Source: Parvibaculum sp. (GTDB lineage Bacteria; Pseudomonadota; Alphaproteobacteria; Parvibaculales; Parvibaculaceae). Taken from it: 64,000 nucleotides of DNA. The notes beneath the pieces are model-generated. The model did not search any database. It was not told the DNA's origin and worked only from the letters and a program-made list of their open reading frames with translations. The stretch covers positions 1,054,001-1,118,000 of the forward strand of contig NZ_JAUSBV010000005.1 in assembly GCF_030651915.1 (NCBI RefSeq), written 5' to 3'. Numbering within the stretch: position 1 is the stretch's first letter; each line of letters opens with the position of its first letter. The position numbers and the translations under genes were made by a program. Shown here one piece after another: positions 35,138-43,460 of the stretch.

Positions 35138-35665
35138 ATGAGCCGCTTTTTCGGAAAGGTCTGCCAGAACGGCTATGTGGTGCGCGACATTGAGGCCGCG
35201 CTGAAACACTGGACCGAAGTTCTCGGTGTCGGACCCTTTTTCTATATCGACCGCGTGCAGTGCGACTGGTTCACCTATCGCGGTGCGCCTTCGCCGGTCG
35301 AGATGAGCATTGCGCTGGCAAATACCGGCGATCTGCAGATCGAACTGATCCAGCAGCGCAACGATGCGCCCTCGATGTATCTCGATTTTCTGAATGCGGG
35401 TCGCGAGGGCCTGCAGCACATGTCCTACTGGACGACCGACTATCAGGCCGATTACGACCGCGCGCTGGCCGCGGGCTACAGGATCGGCCATGAGGGACAG
35501 ATCGGCGGCGACCAGGGTCGCTTCGTCTATTTCGACACTGAGAGCCATCCCGGTACGGTGATCGAGATGTCGGACATCAGCGGCGCGAAGGGAAAATTCT
35601 TCGCGCATATCCGCCGGGCCGCCGAGAACTGGGACGGGACGGACCCGGTCCGCCCCATCAAATGA
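35138..35665 (+). CDS. VOC superfamily (glyoxalase/bleomycin-resistance fold) protein
   Basis: A 175-residue protein of the vicinal-oxygen-chelate fold with two paired beta-alpha-beta-beta-beta modules (residues about 8-60 and 90-150). Possible metal ligands are His in GLQHMSYWT and Glu in TVIEMSD. The N-terminus (KVCQNGYVVRDIEAALKHW) resembles glyoxalase_4/methylmalonyl-CoA epimerase-like members. AAGGAACCCCA is a good ribosome-binding site. Exact substrate unknown. It converges with the next gene with 4 nt between. Confidence 0.82.
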   Translation: MSRFFGKVCQNGYVVRDIEAALKHWTEVLGVGPFFYIDRVQCDWFTYRGAPSPVEMSIALANTGDLQIELIQQRNDAPSMYLDFLNAGREGLQHMSYWTTDYQADYDRALAAGYRIGHEGQIGGDQGRFVYFDTESHPGTVIEMSDISGAKGKFFAHIRRAAENWDGTDPVRPIK

Positions 35666-35669
35666 CGTC

Positions 35670-36053
35670 TCAGCCGCAATAGACGCGCGACACGATGTCG
35701 TTTTCGTCGAGCTCCACATTGAGGCGGTCGGTGCGGTAGTCCATCGTCACATTGTCGCCCGGGCGGATGACGCGGATCGTCGCGATGGCGCCGCGGGTCA
35801 ATGTGTCCTCGGCCTCGATCCAGGGGCGCGCGGTCCAGATCGCCAGCGCATCGGCCACGGCGCGGCAGCCCGCTTCGGACCTCTCGAATTCAGCCTGTAT
35901 CTCATCGGCGTCCAAGTCTGCAGACGTTTCATCAGCGACGGATTCGCTGACGACCGTTTCGTCGGCGGCGGCCTTCTCTTCCTTCTGGTCGCAGGCCGCA
36001 ACCAGCAAAAGGCCCGCAAACGCAAATGCGCCAAACAGATATTTCTTCGTCAT
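35670..36053 (-). CDS. peptidase inhibitor I78 family lipoprotein
   Basis: A 127-residue lipoprotein. The lipobox LVAAC (Cys21) ends the signal peptide, and an acidic linker (about residues 24-58) follows. The C-terminal 70 residues match the I78 inhibitor pattern: an early cysteine in EAGCRAVAD, then IRVIRPGDNVTMDYRTDRLN and a final cysteine in SRVYCG, likely forming a disulfide. I78 proteins inhibit serine peptidases. Its target is unknown. Confidence 0.82.
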   Translation of the reverse strand: MTKKYLFGAFAFAGLLLVAACDQKEEKAAADETVVSESVADETSADLDADEIQAEFERSEAGCRAVADALAIWTARPWIEAEDTLTRGAIATIRVIRPGDNVTMDYRTDRLNVELDENDIVSRVYCG

Positions 36054-36077
36054 TTTAGTCTCCTTCGGTTCAGCGTC

Positions 36078-37325
36078 CTACTCCACCGCGCTCGTCTGGT
36101 TGACCTGTGCCTTCTTGACGGAGGCTTGCACCACAGGAATCTCGTGATCGGCGAGCGGCTTCATCCAGCTCTTGCGCGCCAGCGCCGCCTTGATGAAGGG
36201 CGTCAGCTCCTTCTGCTTCTTCGCTTCGCGTTCGGCGAGCTCGGCCTTGAACTCCGGCATCACCTCGGCCGCGAAAAGCTCCAGCGACTCGCAAATATGC
36301 GCGTGCTTGTTGCGGCCCGCCTGCTGCATGAAAATCACCTGGTCGACACCCGCTGCCTGAAAAGCGCGGAGATGCGCGCGCATGTCGTCAGGGGTGCCGA
36401 TGCCGGTGGCAATGGCGTCGGCGCGCTTGCCGGCGTCGATGATTTCCTGCGTGCGGTTGCCGCGCGCCTTGATGTAGTCGCCCCACATGTCGGTGCGGCC
36501 GGGCACGGTGTCGTGCGCGACCAGCGCGTTCAGCGCATAGCCGAAAAACTCGAAGCCTTCGTGGCCGCGGCGGATCGCTTCGGCGCGGTCCTTGTGCAGC
36601 GAGAAATTCGAGACCATTGCGATGTTCGCGTTCACTGTATGGCCGATGGGCTTGCATTCATCCGATTTGATGATGCCATAGTAGATTTCCGACCAGTGAT
36701 GCGCTTCTTCCGGATCGAGAAACGAGAAGGCCAGTGCACCGACGCCAAGCGATGCCGCCACCCGGATCGTGTCACGGTTGGTACAGGCCATCCACATCGG
36801 CGGGTGCGGTTTCTGCACCGGCTTCGGCAGTACGTTGCGGCATGGCATCGAGAAATACTTGCCCTCGAAACCCGGATAGGGATCGAGCACCATCATATTG
36901 GCGATTTGCTCGCCGGCTTCGATCGCCATGGCGCGTTTTTCCCGAGCCGGAATGTTGAAGCCACCAAGCTCCAGCCGCGTCGCGCCCTCGCCAATGCCGA
37001 ATTCGACGCGGCCATGCGACATGATGTCGAGCGTGGCAAGACCTTCGGCGGTGCGGGCGGGGTGGTTGTAATTGGGGATCACCTGCCGGATGCCGTGACC
37101 GAGACGGATGTTCTGCGTCAGCGAGGCGGCGGCGGCGAGAAAGACTTCCGGCGCCGAGGAATGGGAATATTCGTCGAGGAAGTGATGCTCGACTTCCCAG
37201 GCGTGGTCGAAGCCCAGCCTGTCGGCCAGGACGATCTGCTCCAGCGCCTCATGAAAAAGACGCGCCTCATCGCCTTCGTTCCACGGCTTCGGCAACTGCA
37301 ATTCGTAGAAAACGCCGAACTTCAT
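36078..37325 (-). CDS. LLM class flavin-dependent oxidoreductase (luciferase-like)
   Basis: A 415-residue flavin monooxygenase-like TIM barrel of the bacterial luciferase family. Conserved segments include HAWEVEHHFLDEYSHSSAPEVFLAA, VEFGIGEGATRLELGGF and the central MWMACTNRDTI. The start at 37325 (MKFGVFYELQLP) is the family start. Such enzymes oxidise varied substrates with FMNH2; substrate unknown. The C-terminal tail (about 360-415) is Lys/Glu-rich and longer than in many relatives. Confidence 0.88.
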   Translation of the reverse strand: MKFGVFYELQLPKPWNEGDEARLFHEALEQIVLADRLGFDHAWEVEHHFLDEYSHSSAPEVFLAAAASLTQNIRLGHGIRQVIPNYNHPARTAEGLATLDIMSHGRVEFGIGEGATRLELGGFNIPAREKRAMAIEAGEQIANMMVLDPYPGFEGKYFSMPCRNVLPKPVQKPHPPMWMACTNRDTIRVAASLGVGALAFSFLDPEEAHHWSEIYYGIIKSDECKPIGHTVNANIAMVSNFSLHKDRAEAIRRGHEGFEFFGYALNALVAHDTVPGRTDMWGDYIKARGNRTQEIIDAGKRADAIATGIGTPDDMRAHLRAFQAAGVDQVIFMQQAGRNKHAHICESLELFAAEVMPEFKAELAEREAKKQKELTPFIKAALARKSWMKPLADHEIPVVQASVKKAQVNQTSAVE

Positions 37326-37420
37326 GATTTCTCTCCCCGCATTTCCGGTTTCTTGTTGGGGAGAGTATCGGCGATCAGGCAGGAGCAATGCAAAGGGGTC
37401 GATACGCCGCGGGGACGGCT

Positions 37421-37669
37421 TCAGCCTCGCCCTGCCGCAGGGGAACGGCCGGGCGCCTCGCGCCCGGCCCGCTCGCGCTCGATAAGCCGGCGGCGCGCGG
37501 TGTCGGTTTCGGCGGCAAGGCGCTGGCGCAACCGCTCGTCATCGAGCGCGCGCAACTCTTCCTCCAGCGCCGCCATCTCGACCGCGCGGCGCATCACATC
37601 CTGCGTCTCGTAATAGGAATACCTGATGCCCTTCCGCCTGAAGCGGCGCCATATCGAAGCGATCGGCAT
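37421..37669 (-). CDS. hypothetical small charged protein
   Basis: An 82-residue protein. The N-terminal third (SIWRRFRRKGIRYSYYETQD) is basic. The middle (residues about 28-68) is Glu/Arg/Leu-rich with helix-like, possibly coiled-coil, character, and the tail is Gly/Pro/Arg-rich. No known family was recognised. It has an ATG but no strong ribosome-binding site. It may be real, because codon usage fits the neighbours. Confidence 0.45.
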   Translation of the reverse strand: MPIASIWRRFRRKGIRYSYYETQDVMRRAVEMAALEEELRALDDERLRQRLAAETDTARRRLIERERAGREAPGRSPAAGRG

Positions 37670-37972
37670 GTCATCACCTGTGTTGCCCGTAGCCCGCGCG
37701 CAGACGCCTCATGGCGCTCGCGTCGCGACATTTGATCCGCCGTACGGTGGCCGCCAAAGGTCCGACCCCGCGCGATCGCTCTTCTTGGTGATACGCCCGG
37801 CAGTATAATCACACATTGGGGCGGCGTCAGCGTCTAACGTACTTCCATGACACCTTTGCAACGCTGTTTCGTTTTGACGCGGGCGGCCGGAACGGGTCAC
37901 ATGACGGCCACGATTTTTGGGGGCCTGCCGGGCGGTTTCCGGCGGCGCATTATGGCGGGGGGGGGGACGGGC
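37670..37972. other. 303-nt intergenic region before the GDPD gene
   Basis: No convincing gene. TATAAT at 37804-37809 is a perfect -10 hexamer on the plus strand without a strong -35 and may be the promoter of the GDPD gene, giving a leader of about 150 nt. The end of the region is G-rich (a run of ten G near 37957). Confidence 0.5.
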
Positions 37973-38929
37973 ATGCCGAAGCCGTTACAGATCGCGCATC
38001 GCGGCGGCGCGGGGCTCTGGCCCGAAAACACGATGGAAGCCTTCGAGCGCGCCATCGCCATGGGGGCGGACGGAATCGAGCTCGATGTTCACCTCAGCCG
38101 GGACGGCCAGCTGGTTGTCCATCACGACGAGAGCCTGAAACCGGCGCTGGCGCGCGGACCGGGCGGGCAATGGCTCAAACGTCCGACACCGCTGATCAAG
38201 GACCTGACAGCCGATGAACTTCGCGTCTACGACATCGGGCGGCTGCGGCCCGGTGCCGGTTATGCGGCGCGCTATCCCGAACAGACGCCCTTCGACGGCG
38301 CACATATTCCGCTGCTGACCGATGTCTATGCGCTGGTGAAGCGCGCGGCAAAGCCCGGTTTCCGCCTTTATGTCGAACTCAAGACGGCGCTGCTCGATCT
38401 TTCGCAATCGGCCGATCCGGTCGCACTTGCCGATGCGGCGGTGGCGCTCACGCGCGCAGAGGGGCTTGCGGAAACCGTCACCTTCGTTTCCTTCGACTGG
38501 CGGGCACTCAAACGGGCAAAGGAGACCGCGCCCGATATCCTCAATGCCTTCACCACACTCCCGTTCTTCCAGATCGACCCGGCCGACGCGTCTGCCACGC
38601 GTGACAAGCCCGGATCGGAAGATGAGGCGATCCGGCGTGCATCGGCTGCGGGTGCCCCATGGGCGGCCGGCTTCGACTGGCGGACACAGAAGGGGGCAAG
38701 CTTTGCAGAGCGCATGCTGCGCGGTATTGCATCGGGGCCTGCCGACGGCTGGTTCTCGTGGCATGGCGACGTGACGGCAGAGACCGCGGCGATGGCTCGC
38801 GAGCATGGTCTTGCCGTTTCCTGCTGGACGGTCGACGAAGAAACGGAAATGAAGCGTCTCGCGGCACTCGGCGTCGAGGCGATCCTGACCGACCGGCCGG
38901 ACCGTTTGAAAAAACTCATGGGAAGCTGA
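37973..38929 (+). CDS. glycerophosphodiester phosphodiesterase family protein
   Basis: A 318-residue GDPD TIM barrel. HRGG at residues 9-12, E36 and D38 (GIELDVHLSRDG) and HH at 50-51 are the catalytic and metal-binding residues. The late C-terminal VSCWTVDEETEMKRL and ILTDRPDRL segments are also typical. It breaks glycerophosphodiesters to glycerol-3-phosphate and an alcohol. No signal peptide, so probably cytosolic. Upstream in-frame ATGs (37847, 37952) would add a non-conserved lead. Confidence 0.9.
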   Translation: MPKPLQIAHRGGAGLWPENTMEAFERAIAMGADGIELDVHLSRDGQLVVHHDESLKPALARGPGGQWLKRPTPLIKDLTADELRVYDIGRLRPGAGYAARYPEQTPFDGAHIPLLTDVYALVKRAAKPGFRLYVELKTALLDLSQSADPVALADAAVALTRAEGLAETVTFVSFDWRALKRAKETAPDILNAFTTLPFFQIDPADASATRDKPGSEDEAIRRASAAGAPWAAGFDWRTQKGASFAERMLRGIASGPADGWFSWHGDVTAETAAMAREHGLAVSCWTVDEETEMKRLAALGVEAILTDRPDRLKKLMGS

Positions 38930-38934
38930 ATGAA

Positions 38935-38966
38935 AGAGGCCCGGCGATGCTCGCCGGGCCTTCCTG
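38935..38966. terminator. bidirectional terminator between GDPD gene and infC
   Basis: GGCCCGGCGA (38938-38947) pairs with TCGCCGGGCC (38951-38960), a perfect 10-bp stem with a 3-nt loop. TTCCTGTCTT follows on the plus strand and TCTTTC on the minus strand. Confidence 0.8.
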
Positions 38967-38984
38967 TCTTCGCGTCGGCTGCCG

Positions 38985-39521
38985 TTATTTCGGCGCCAGC
39001 ACCATGATCATCTGACGGCCTTCGAGGCGGGGCCATGTTTCGACCTTGGCGATCGCGTCGAGCTCTTCCTTGACCTTGTTCAGAAGCTGCATGCCGAGCT
39101 CCTGATGCGCCATTTCGCGGCCGCGGAAGCGCAAGGTCACTTTCACCTTGTCGCCCTCTTCGAAGAAGCGGTGGATCGCACGCATCTTCACGTCATAGTC
39201 ATGCGTGTCGATGTTCGGGCGCATCTTGATTTCCTTGACCTCGACGGTCTTCTGCTTCTTGCGCGCCTCATTGGCCTTTTTCTGGGCCTGATATTTGAAC
39301 TTGCCGTAATCGAGAAGCTTGCACACGGGAGGCTTCGCGTTGGGCGACACCTCAACCAGATCCAGTCCAGCCTCTTCGGCCATCCTGATCGCTTCGTCGG
39401 TGGGAATGACGCCGCGCTTTTCGCCCTCGGCGTCGATCAGCAACACGGTCGGCTCATCGATCATGTCGTTTATGCGCGGGCCCTCTCGCGTGGGCGGCGC
39501 CTGCATCGGTCTGCGAGCTAT
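38985..39521 (-). CDS. infC: translation initiation factor IF-3, probable AUA start
   Basis: IF-3 with N-domain ([24 protein letters not shown], about residues 25-45), linker ([21 protein letters not shown]) and C-domain ([17 protein letters not shown]). The first in-frame ATG is at 39506. However, AGGAG (39534-39530) is placed 8 nt before an in-frame ATA at 39521, giving [18 protein letters not shown], the N-terminus typical of alphaproteobacterial IF-3. Rare start codons allow IF-3 to repress its own synthesis. 178 residues from ATA. A TTGACT hexamer (minus, 39695-39690) may be its -35. Confidence 0.93.
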   Translation of the reverse strand: MARRPMQAPPTREGPRINDMIDEPTVLLIDAEGEKRGVIPTDEAIRMAEEAGLDLVEVSPNAKPPVCKLLDYGKFKYQAQKKANEARKKQKTVEVKEIKMRPNIDTHDYDVKMRAIHRFFEEGDKVKVTLRFRGREMAHQELGMQLLNKVKEELDAIAKVETWPRLEGRQMIMVLAPK

Positions 39522-39529
39522 GAACTCTT

Positions 39530-39534
39530 CTCCT
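39530..39534 (-). promoter_or_regulatory. ribosome-binding site that sets the infC AUA start
   Basis: AGGAG is 8 nt from ATA (39521-39519) but 23 nt from the next ATG (39506), so it supports the AUA start. Confidence 0.75.
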
Positions 39535-39611
39535 TCAATCTGGCCCGGCCGCCGGACATGGCATTTCGAGCGGTGGCCGGTGCCGGCACAATGCGCAGGC
39601 TTGCGGCAACC

Positions 39612-39635
39612 GCCCGACGGAACCCGGCTTCGGGC
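39612..39635 (-). promoter_or_regulatory. hairpin in the infC leader
   Basis: GCCCGA / TCGGGC stem of 6 bp with a 12-nt loop, about 90 nt upstream of the infC start. Role unknown. Confidence 0.3.
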
Positions 39636-39691
39636 TCCCTGACGGGCATTCCAAGGTGACAGCTATAGATTTGAAGGCCGCCGCCCGCAAG

Positions 39692-40054
39692 TCAAGAAAG
39701 AGGCGGGATTTGCTGCCCGGGCACGACAAGGCGCCATTGTGGCCTCGGCCACACACAAAAGCGCAGAAAGCGCGTCGCCGGGCTGTCCTCCAGATCGCAG
39801 ACAAAGGCCGGGCTGGCCCATGAAAGACGGCGCGCGCGCGCCAGAAATGCCGCCGCGCCCCGCGCCGCGCCATCGGCCCAGACCTCGTCGGCAAGCCCCT
39901 CCACTTGCCGCGCGGCCTCGGGTGTCGTCAGCAGGATCAGCCGCGAACCGGCGTGACGCATGCGCAACGCACCGAGCATGGCAGTTGCATATTCCGGCCC
40001 TCCGGCGCCGAGCCAGATGGCAATGACAGGTTCAGCGGGCCAGGAGGCGGTCAT
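39692..40054 (-). CDS. orphan N-terminal half of a GT9 (heptosyltransferase-like) glycosyltransferase
   Basis: A 120-residue protein resembling only the N-terminal Rossmann domain of family GT9 heptosyltransferases: IAIWLGAGGPEYATAMLGALRM, SRLILLTTPEAARQV, LADEVWADG, VCDLEDSPATRFLRFCVWP, then WRLVVPGQ. Full-length relatives are about 300 residues and have a second nucleotide-sugar domain. Here the stop is followed by infC, so no second half exists. The start overlaps the GT4 gene by 23 nt, suggesting coupling. It may be a remnant or a shortened partner protein. Confidence 0.6.
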   Translation of the reverse strand: MTASWPAEPVIAIWLGAGGPEYATAMLGALRMRHAGSRLILLTTPEAARQVEGLADEVWADGAARGAAAFLARARRLSWASPAFVCDLEDSPATRFLRFCVWPRPQWRLVVPGQQIPPLS

Positions 40055-41207
40055 AAATACCGAGCGTCGCATCGCACATGGCCGTGACCGAATAATGGGC
40101 CGCTGCATGGATGCGGCCGCGCGCGCCCATCGCCGCGCGCGCATCGGGGCCAATCGTCATCAGCCGCGCCATGGCATCGGCCAACGCGGCCGCATCGCCC
40201 GGCGACACGCAAAGACCTGTTGCCACCCCATCCGCCGTCAGTACGGTTTCGCGCTGACCGCCCGCGTCGCTGACGATGACCGGACGCGCCGCCGCCTGCG
40301 CCTCGACGGCCGTGCGGCCGAACGGTTCGGCCTCGATCGAGGGCGAGAGCACCGCATCTGACAGCGCATAGGCCGCCCCCATATCGTCGCAATGGCCCAC
40401 GAGACGCACATGGCTTTCGAGACCGCCCTGCGCGATCGCCTGCTGCAACTCGGCCACATAGTTGTCGCGGCCCTGTGCATCGCCGGCCAGAAGCAGCATG
40501 AATCCGTCGATGCCGCGGGCGCGCAACAACCGCGCCGCCTCGACAGAAACCGCCTGGCCCTTCCAACGCGTCAGGCGCGCCGGGTGAACGAAGATGACAC
40601 CGGATGAACCGTCGAGTCCCCAGCGGCTGCACAAAGATTCGATGCGTCCGGGCGTGATGGCGGCAGGCGCCAACCCTTCAATGTCGATGCCGCGTGGCAC
40701 TGTGAAAATCCGGGCCTCGTCCGGCGCATGCACCGCGCGAATGCGAGCGGCTGTGTATTCCGAATTGGCAATCACAGCATCGCCGCGCGTCATCACCGAA
40801 TTGTAGAAGACCTTGAGGCGCGGCTTTTCGTGAACGCGCGAATGATAGGTTGTGACGAAAGGAAGTCCGGCGCGGTGCGCAGCGGCAAGTGCGCTCCAGG
40901 CCGGCGCGCGGCTGCGTGCATGAACGAGACCGATTTTCTCGCGCGCAATCAACCGCGTCAGCCGCTCGACATTGAGCGCCATCACGACCGGATTCTTCGA
41001 GTGGGCCGCCAATTCAACATGCCTTGCGCCGGTGGCTTCAAGCTCGGCCACCATCCGCCCGCCACGGCTCGCGACGATGGCGCGACCGCCGGCAGCGACA
41101 ATGGCGCGGGCGACATCGACAGTCGTGCGTTCGGCGCCGCCGGTTTCGAGTGCCGGCACGATCTGCAGGATCGTGGCATTTCGAATATGTTCGAACGATT
41201 TGGACAC
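40032..41207 (-). CDS. family GT4 glycosyltransferase
   Basis: A 391-residue GT-B glycosyltransferase. The N-domain starts LQIVPALETGGAERTTVDVARAI, with the GGAER motif typical of GT4 enzymes acting on envelope glycans. The C-domain has HPARLTRWKGQ and the donor-binding motif PSIEAEPFGRTAVEAQAA (E-X7-E). The GTG at 41207 is chosen; an in-frame ATG at 41282 would overlap the divergent hydrolase. It probably transfers a sugar to LPS or exopolysaccharide. Partner and linkage are unknown. Confidence 0.88.
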   Translation of the reverse strand: MSKSFEHIRNATILQIVPALETGGAERTTVDVARAIVAAGGRAIVASRGGRMVAELEATGARHVELAAHSKNPVVMALNVERLTRLIAREKIGLVHARSRAPAWSALAAAHRAGLPFVTTYHSRVHEKPRLKVFYNSVMTRGDAVIANSEYTAARIRAVHAPDEARIFTVPRGIDIEGLAPAAITPGRIESLCSRWGLDGSSGVIFVHPARLTRWKGQAVSVEAARLLRARGIDGFMLLLAGDAQGRDNYVAELQQAIAQGGLESHVRLVGHCDDMGAAYALSDAVLSPSIEAEPFGRTAVEAQAAARPVIVSDAGGQRETVLTADGVATGLCVSPGDAAALADAMARLMTIGPDARAAMGARGRIHAAAHYSVTAMCDATLGIYDRLLAR

Positions 41208-41266
41208 GCGGATATCTCTGTGGGATGTATGATTTTGCTGAAGAATGACGAGCGACAAGTGAGACA

Positions 41267-42061
41267 ATGACCGAGGCTTCAATTTCCCGCAAGCTCGACC
41301 GGCCTGGCCATGACGGCAGTGCCGGCGAACATCTTGCCTGCCTGATCGACGCGCCTGAAAGCCCGGCTGGTCCGGCCGGCCTCACCTGGCTTGGCGGCTT
41401 CAAGTCCGACATGACCGGCACCAAAGCGACGGCGCTCAGCAACTGGGCGCGTGGCGCAAGGCGGCATCTGCTGCGCTTCGACTATTATGCGCATGGCGCG
41501 TCGTCAGGCGACTTCCGCAAGGCAACCGTCGGTCGATGGCTCGAAGATGCGCTCGCTGCCATCGACACGCTTGCCGCAGGTCCGCAAATTCTCGTCGGCT
41601 CCAGCATGGGCGGCTGGGTCGCACTGCTCGCCGCGCTGGCACGACCCGAGCGTGTCAGGGGTCTGGTGCTGATCGCACCGGCGCCCGATTTCACGCAGGA
41701 GCTGATGTGGACCGGATTCTCGGACGAGATAAAGGCCACGCTCATGCGCGAGGGCGTTCACCGCGCCCCGTCCGATTACGACGAAGCGCCCTACGAGATC
41801 ACGATGCGGCTGATCGAGGAGGGGCGAAACCACCTGTTGCTCGACAAGCCCATTGCGTTCGACAAGCCCGTGCGCATCCTGCAAGGCATGAGGGATCCCG
41901 ATGTGCCGTGGCAACATGCGATGCGGATGGTCGAAGCGCTGACAAGCACCGATGTGACGATCCAGTTGAGCAAGGAAGGTGATCACCGTCTGTCGGGGGT
42001 GGCCGACATCGCGCGACTGACGCAGACGATCGAGACGTTACTCGCAGAGATAGAAAGCTAA
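41267..42061 (+). CDS. alpha/beta hydrolase
   Basis: A 264-residue alpha/beta hydrolase. The nucleophile elbow is GSSMGG (Ser at about residue 112). The late Asp in LQGMRDPDVPW and His in KEGDHRLS complete the triad. The start LTWLGGFKSDMTGTKATALSNWA is like ABHD10/BEM46-type esterases. Substrate unknown. It is divergent from the GT4 gene and converges with the next gene with a 4-nt overlap. Confidence 0.88.
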   Translation: MTEASISRKLDRPGHDGSAGEHLACLIDAPESPAGPAGLTWLGGFKSDMTGTKATALSNWARGARRHLLRFDYYAHGASSGDFRKATVGRWLEDALAAIDTLAAGPQILVGSSMGGWVALLAALARPERVRGLVLIAPAPDFTQELMWTGFSDEIKATLMREGVHRAPSDYDEAPYEITMRLIEEGRNHLLLDKPIAFDKPVRILQGMRDPDVPWQHAMRMVEALTSTDVTIQLSKEGDHRLSGVADIARLTQTIETLLAEIES

Positions 42062-42456
42062 TCGATCTGCGGCAACATGCGGTCGGCTTTCTCGAAATAG
42101 GCGCGCGCATATTTCAGCAATTCACCGCCCGTCGGATGATCGACCGTCTCGACACCGACGACCCTGCCGGCCAGCGCCGCGTGTTTCGTCTGCAAGCGCT
42201 TCAGAAAGCCGAGCTTCGCATTGGCCGGTCCGACGATCAGAATTTCGCCGATGCCATCGAGATTCGCTGCCACCTCGTCGAAATAATCTGTGTCTTCGGA
42301 CTCGCGCCAGCTTGCGCGACCACCGAGCTTGCTGTGGCCGCGGCTCGCCGCATGTTTCAACTGAACGGCCGTCGTATGGGCGTCGTCGGCATTGAAATCG
42401 AGAATGCGTGCCTCGTGATGGTCGATCCAGACGACGGCGTGGAAATGATGCGGCAT
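42058..42456 (-). CDS. translational machinery protein (eRF1/archaeal-release-factor-like fold)
   Basis: A 132-residue protein. It starts FHAVVWIDHHEARILDFN, continues with DYFDEVAANLDGIGEILIVGPANAK, and ends VVGVETVDHPTGGELLKYARAYFEKADRM. This is the pattern of the conserved proteobacterial family annotated as translational machinery protein; its biochemical role is unknown. GGAGG precedes the ATG at 42456. Three early His residues could bind metal. Confidence 0.78.
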   Translation of the reverse strand: MPHHFHAVVWIDHHEARILDFNADDAHTTAVQLKHAASRGHSKLGGRASWRESEDTDYFDEVAANLDGIGEILIVGPANAKLGFLKRLQTKHAALAGRVVGVETVDHPTGGELLKYARAYFEKADRMLPQID

Positions 42457-42525
42457 GAAACCTCCAGAGTTGGGTTTCATTATAGCAATACCAACCGAAT
42501 CCGCCCTGCGGCACAATGGCTCTGC

Positions 42526-43401
42526 TCAGGGATGGTCCAGCAGCGCCTTCAGTCCTTCGCGATAAGTTGGATATTGCAGCGTCACGCACAATTCCTCGCG
42601 GACCAGACGGTTCGAAACGCGTTTCGAGTCGGCATAAAAGCTCCGCGCCATCGGCGTCAATTCCGCCTTGTCGAAGGGGATTTCCGGCGGCGGCTCGCAG
42701 CCGAGAAGCTTGGCTGCATAGGCCACCACCTCCTGTGGCGGGGCGGGTGCGTCGTCGCAGACATTGTAGGCCGCGCCCGGCCGGGGCTTTGCGATTGAGG
42801 CTTCGAGTATGGCGGCAATGTCTTCGACATGGACGCGCGAAAATATCTGGCCCGGCTTGACGATGCGCCGTGCCGTGCCTTCGCGCAGGCTGCGCAGCTG
42901 GTTGCGGCCCGGCCCGTAGATCCCCGCAAGACGGAAAATGTGGAGCGGCGCCGCGGTACGCGCGGCAAAGGCGCGCCATGCTTCCTCCGCTTCGAGACGG
43001 CGCCGGCCGCGCGCGGTGCCGGGGGCGAGTGGAGTTCTCTCATCGACCCAGCCGCCGCTCCGGTCGCCATAGACGCCGGTGGTCGAGAGATAGCCCATCC
43101 ATTCGAGCTGCGGCGCGATGCGGGCGATGTCGGGCTCATGCGCGGCGAGCACCGGATCGCCGGCCTCGCCCGGCGGCACCGAGAGCAGCAAGTGCGTCGT
43201 GCCGGCCAACGCCGCCGCCGGATCGGCAAGCGGCGTCTCGCCGAAGATGAAAGCGTCGATGCCTTCGGCGCGCAGGACTGCTGCTTTTTCTTCGCTCCGG
43301 CAGGTACCCGCGACCGCAAAGCCGCGCGCGGCCAGGCGGCGGCCGAGCGCCGCCGCGCTGAAGCCATAGCCGAAGCAGAAAAGACGCGGGTGCAAATTCA
43401 T
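42526..43401 (-). CDS. NAD(P)-dependent SDR/epimerase family protein (YeeZ-like)
   Basis: A 291-residue extended SDR. The N-terminus RLFCFGYGFSAAALGRRLA is the dinucleotide-binding fold (GxGxxA variant). LSTTGVYGDRSGGWVDE gives the Ser/Tyr region and HIFRLAGIYGPGRN is typical of YeeZ-like proteins. The start at 43401 has GGATGCCG just before it; an earlier ATG at 43416 is possible. Substrate unknown, probably a nucleotide sugar or related compound. Confidence 0.85.
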   Translation of the reverse strand: MNLHPRLFCFGYGFSAAALGRRLAARGFAVAGTCRSEEKAAVLRAEGIDAFIFGETPLADPAAALAGTTHLLLSVPPGEAGDPVLAAHEPDIARIAPQLEWMGYLSTTGVYGDRSGGWVDERTPLAPGTARGRRRLEAEEAWRAFAARTAAPLHIFRLAGIYGPGRNQLRSLREGTARRIVKPGQIFSRVHVEDIAAILEASIAKPRPGAAYNVCDDAPAPPQEVVAYAAKLLGCEPPPEIPFDKAELTPMARSFYADSKRVSNRLVREELCVTLQYPTYREGLKALLDHP

Positions 43402-43460
43402 CGGCATCCTGTCCATGGTTTCACTTGCCAGATTGTACAGCCTGAACGAGGCTGGCGCGC

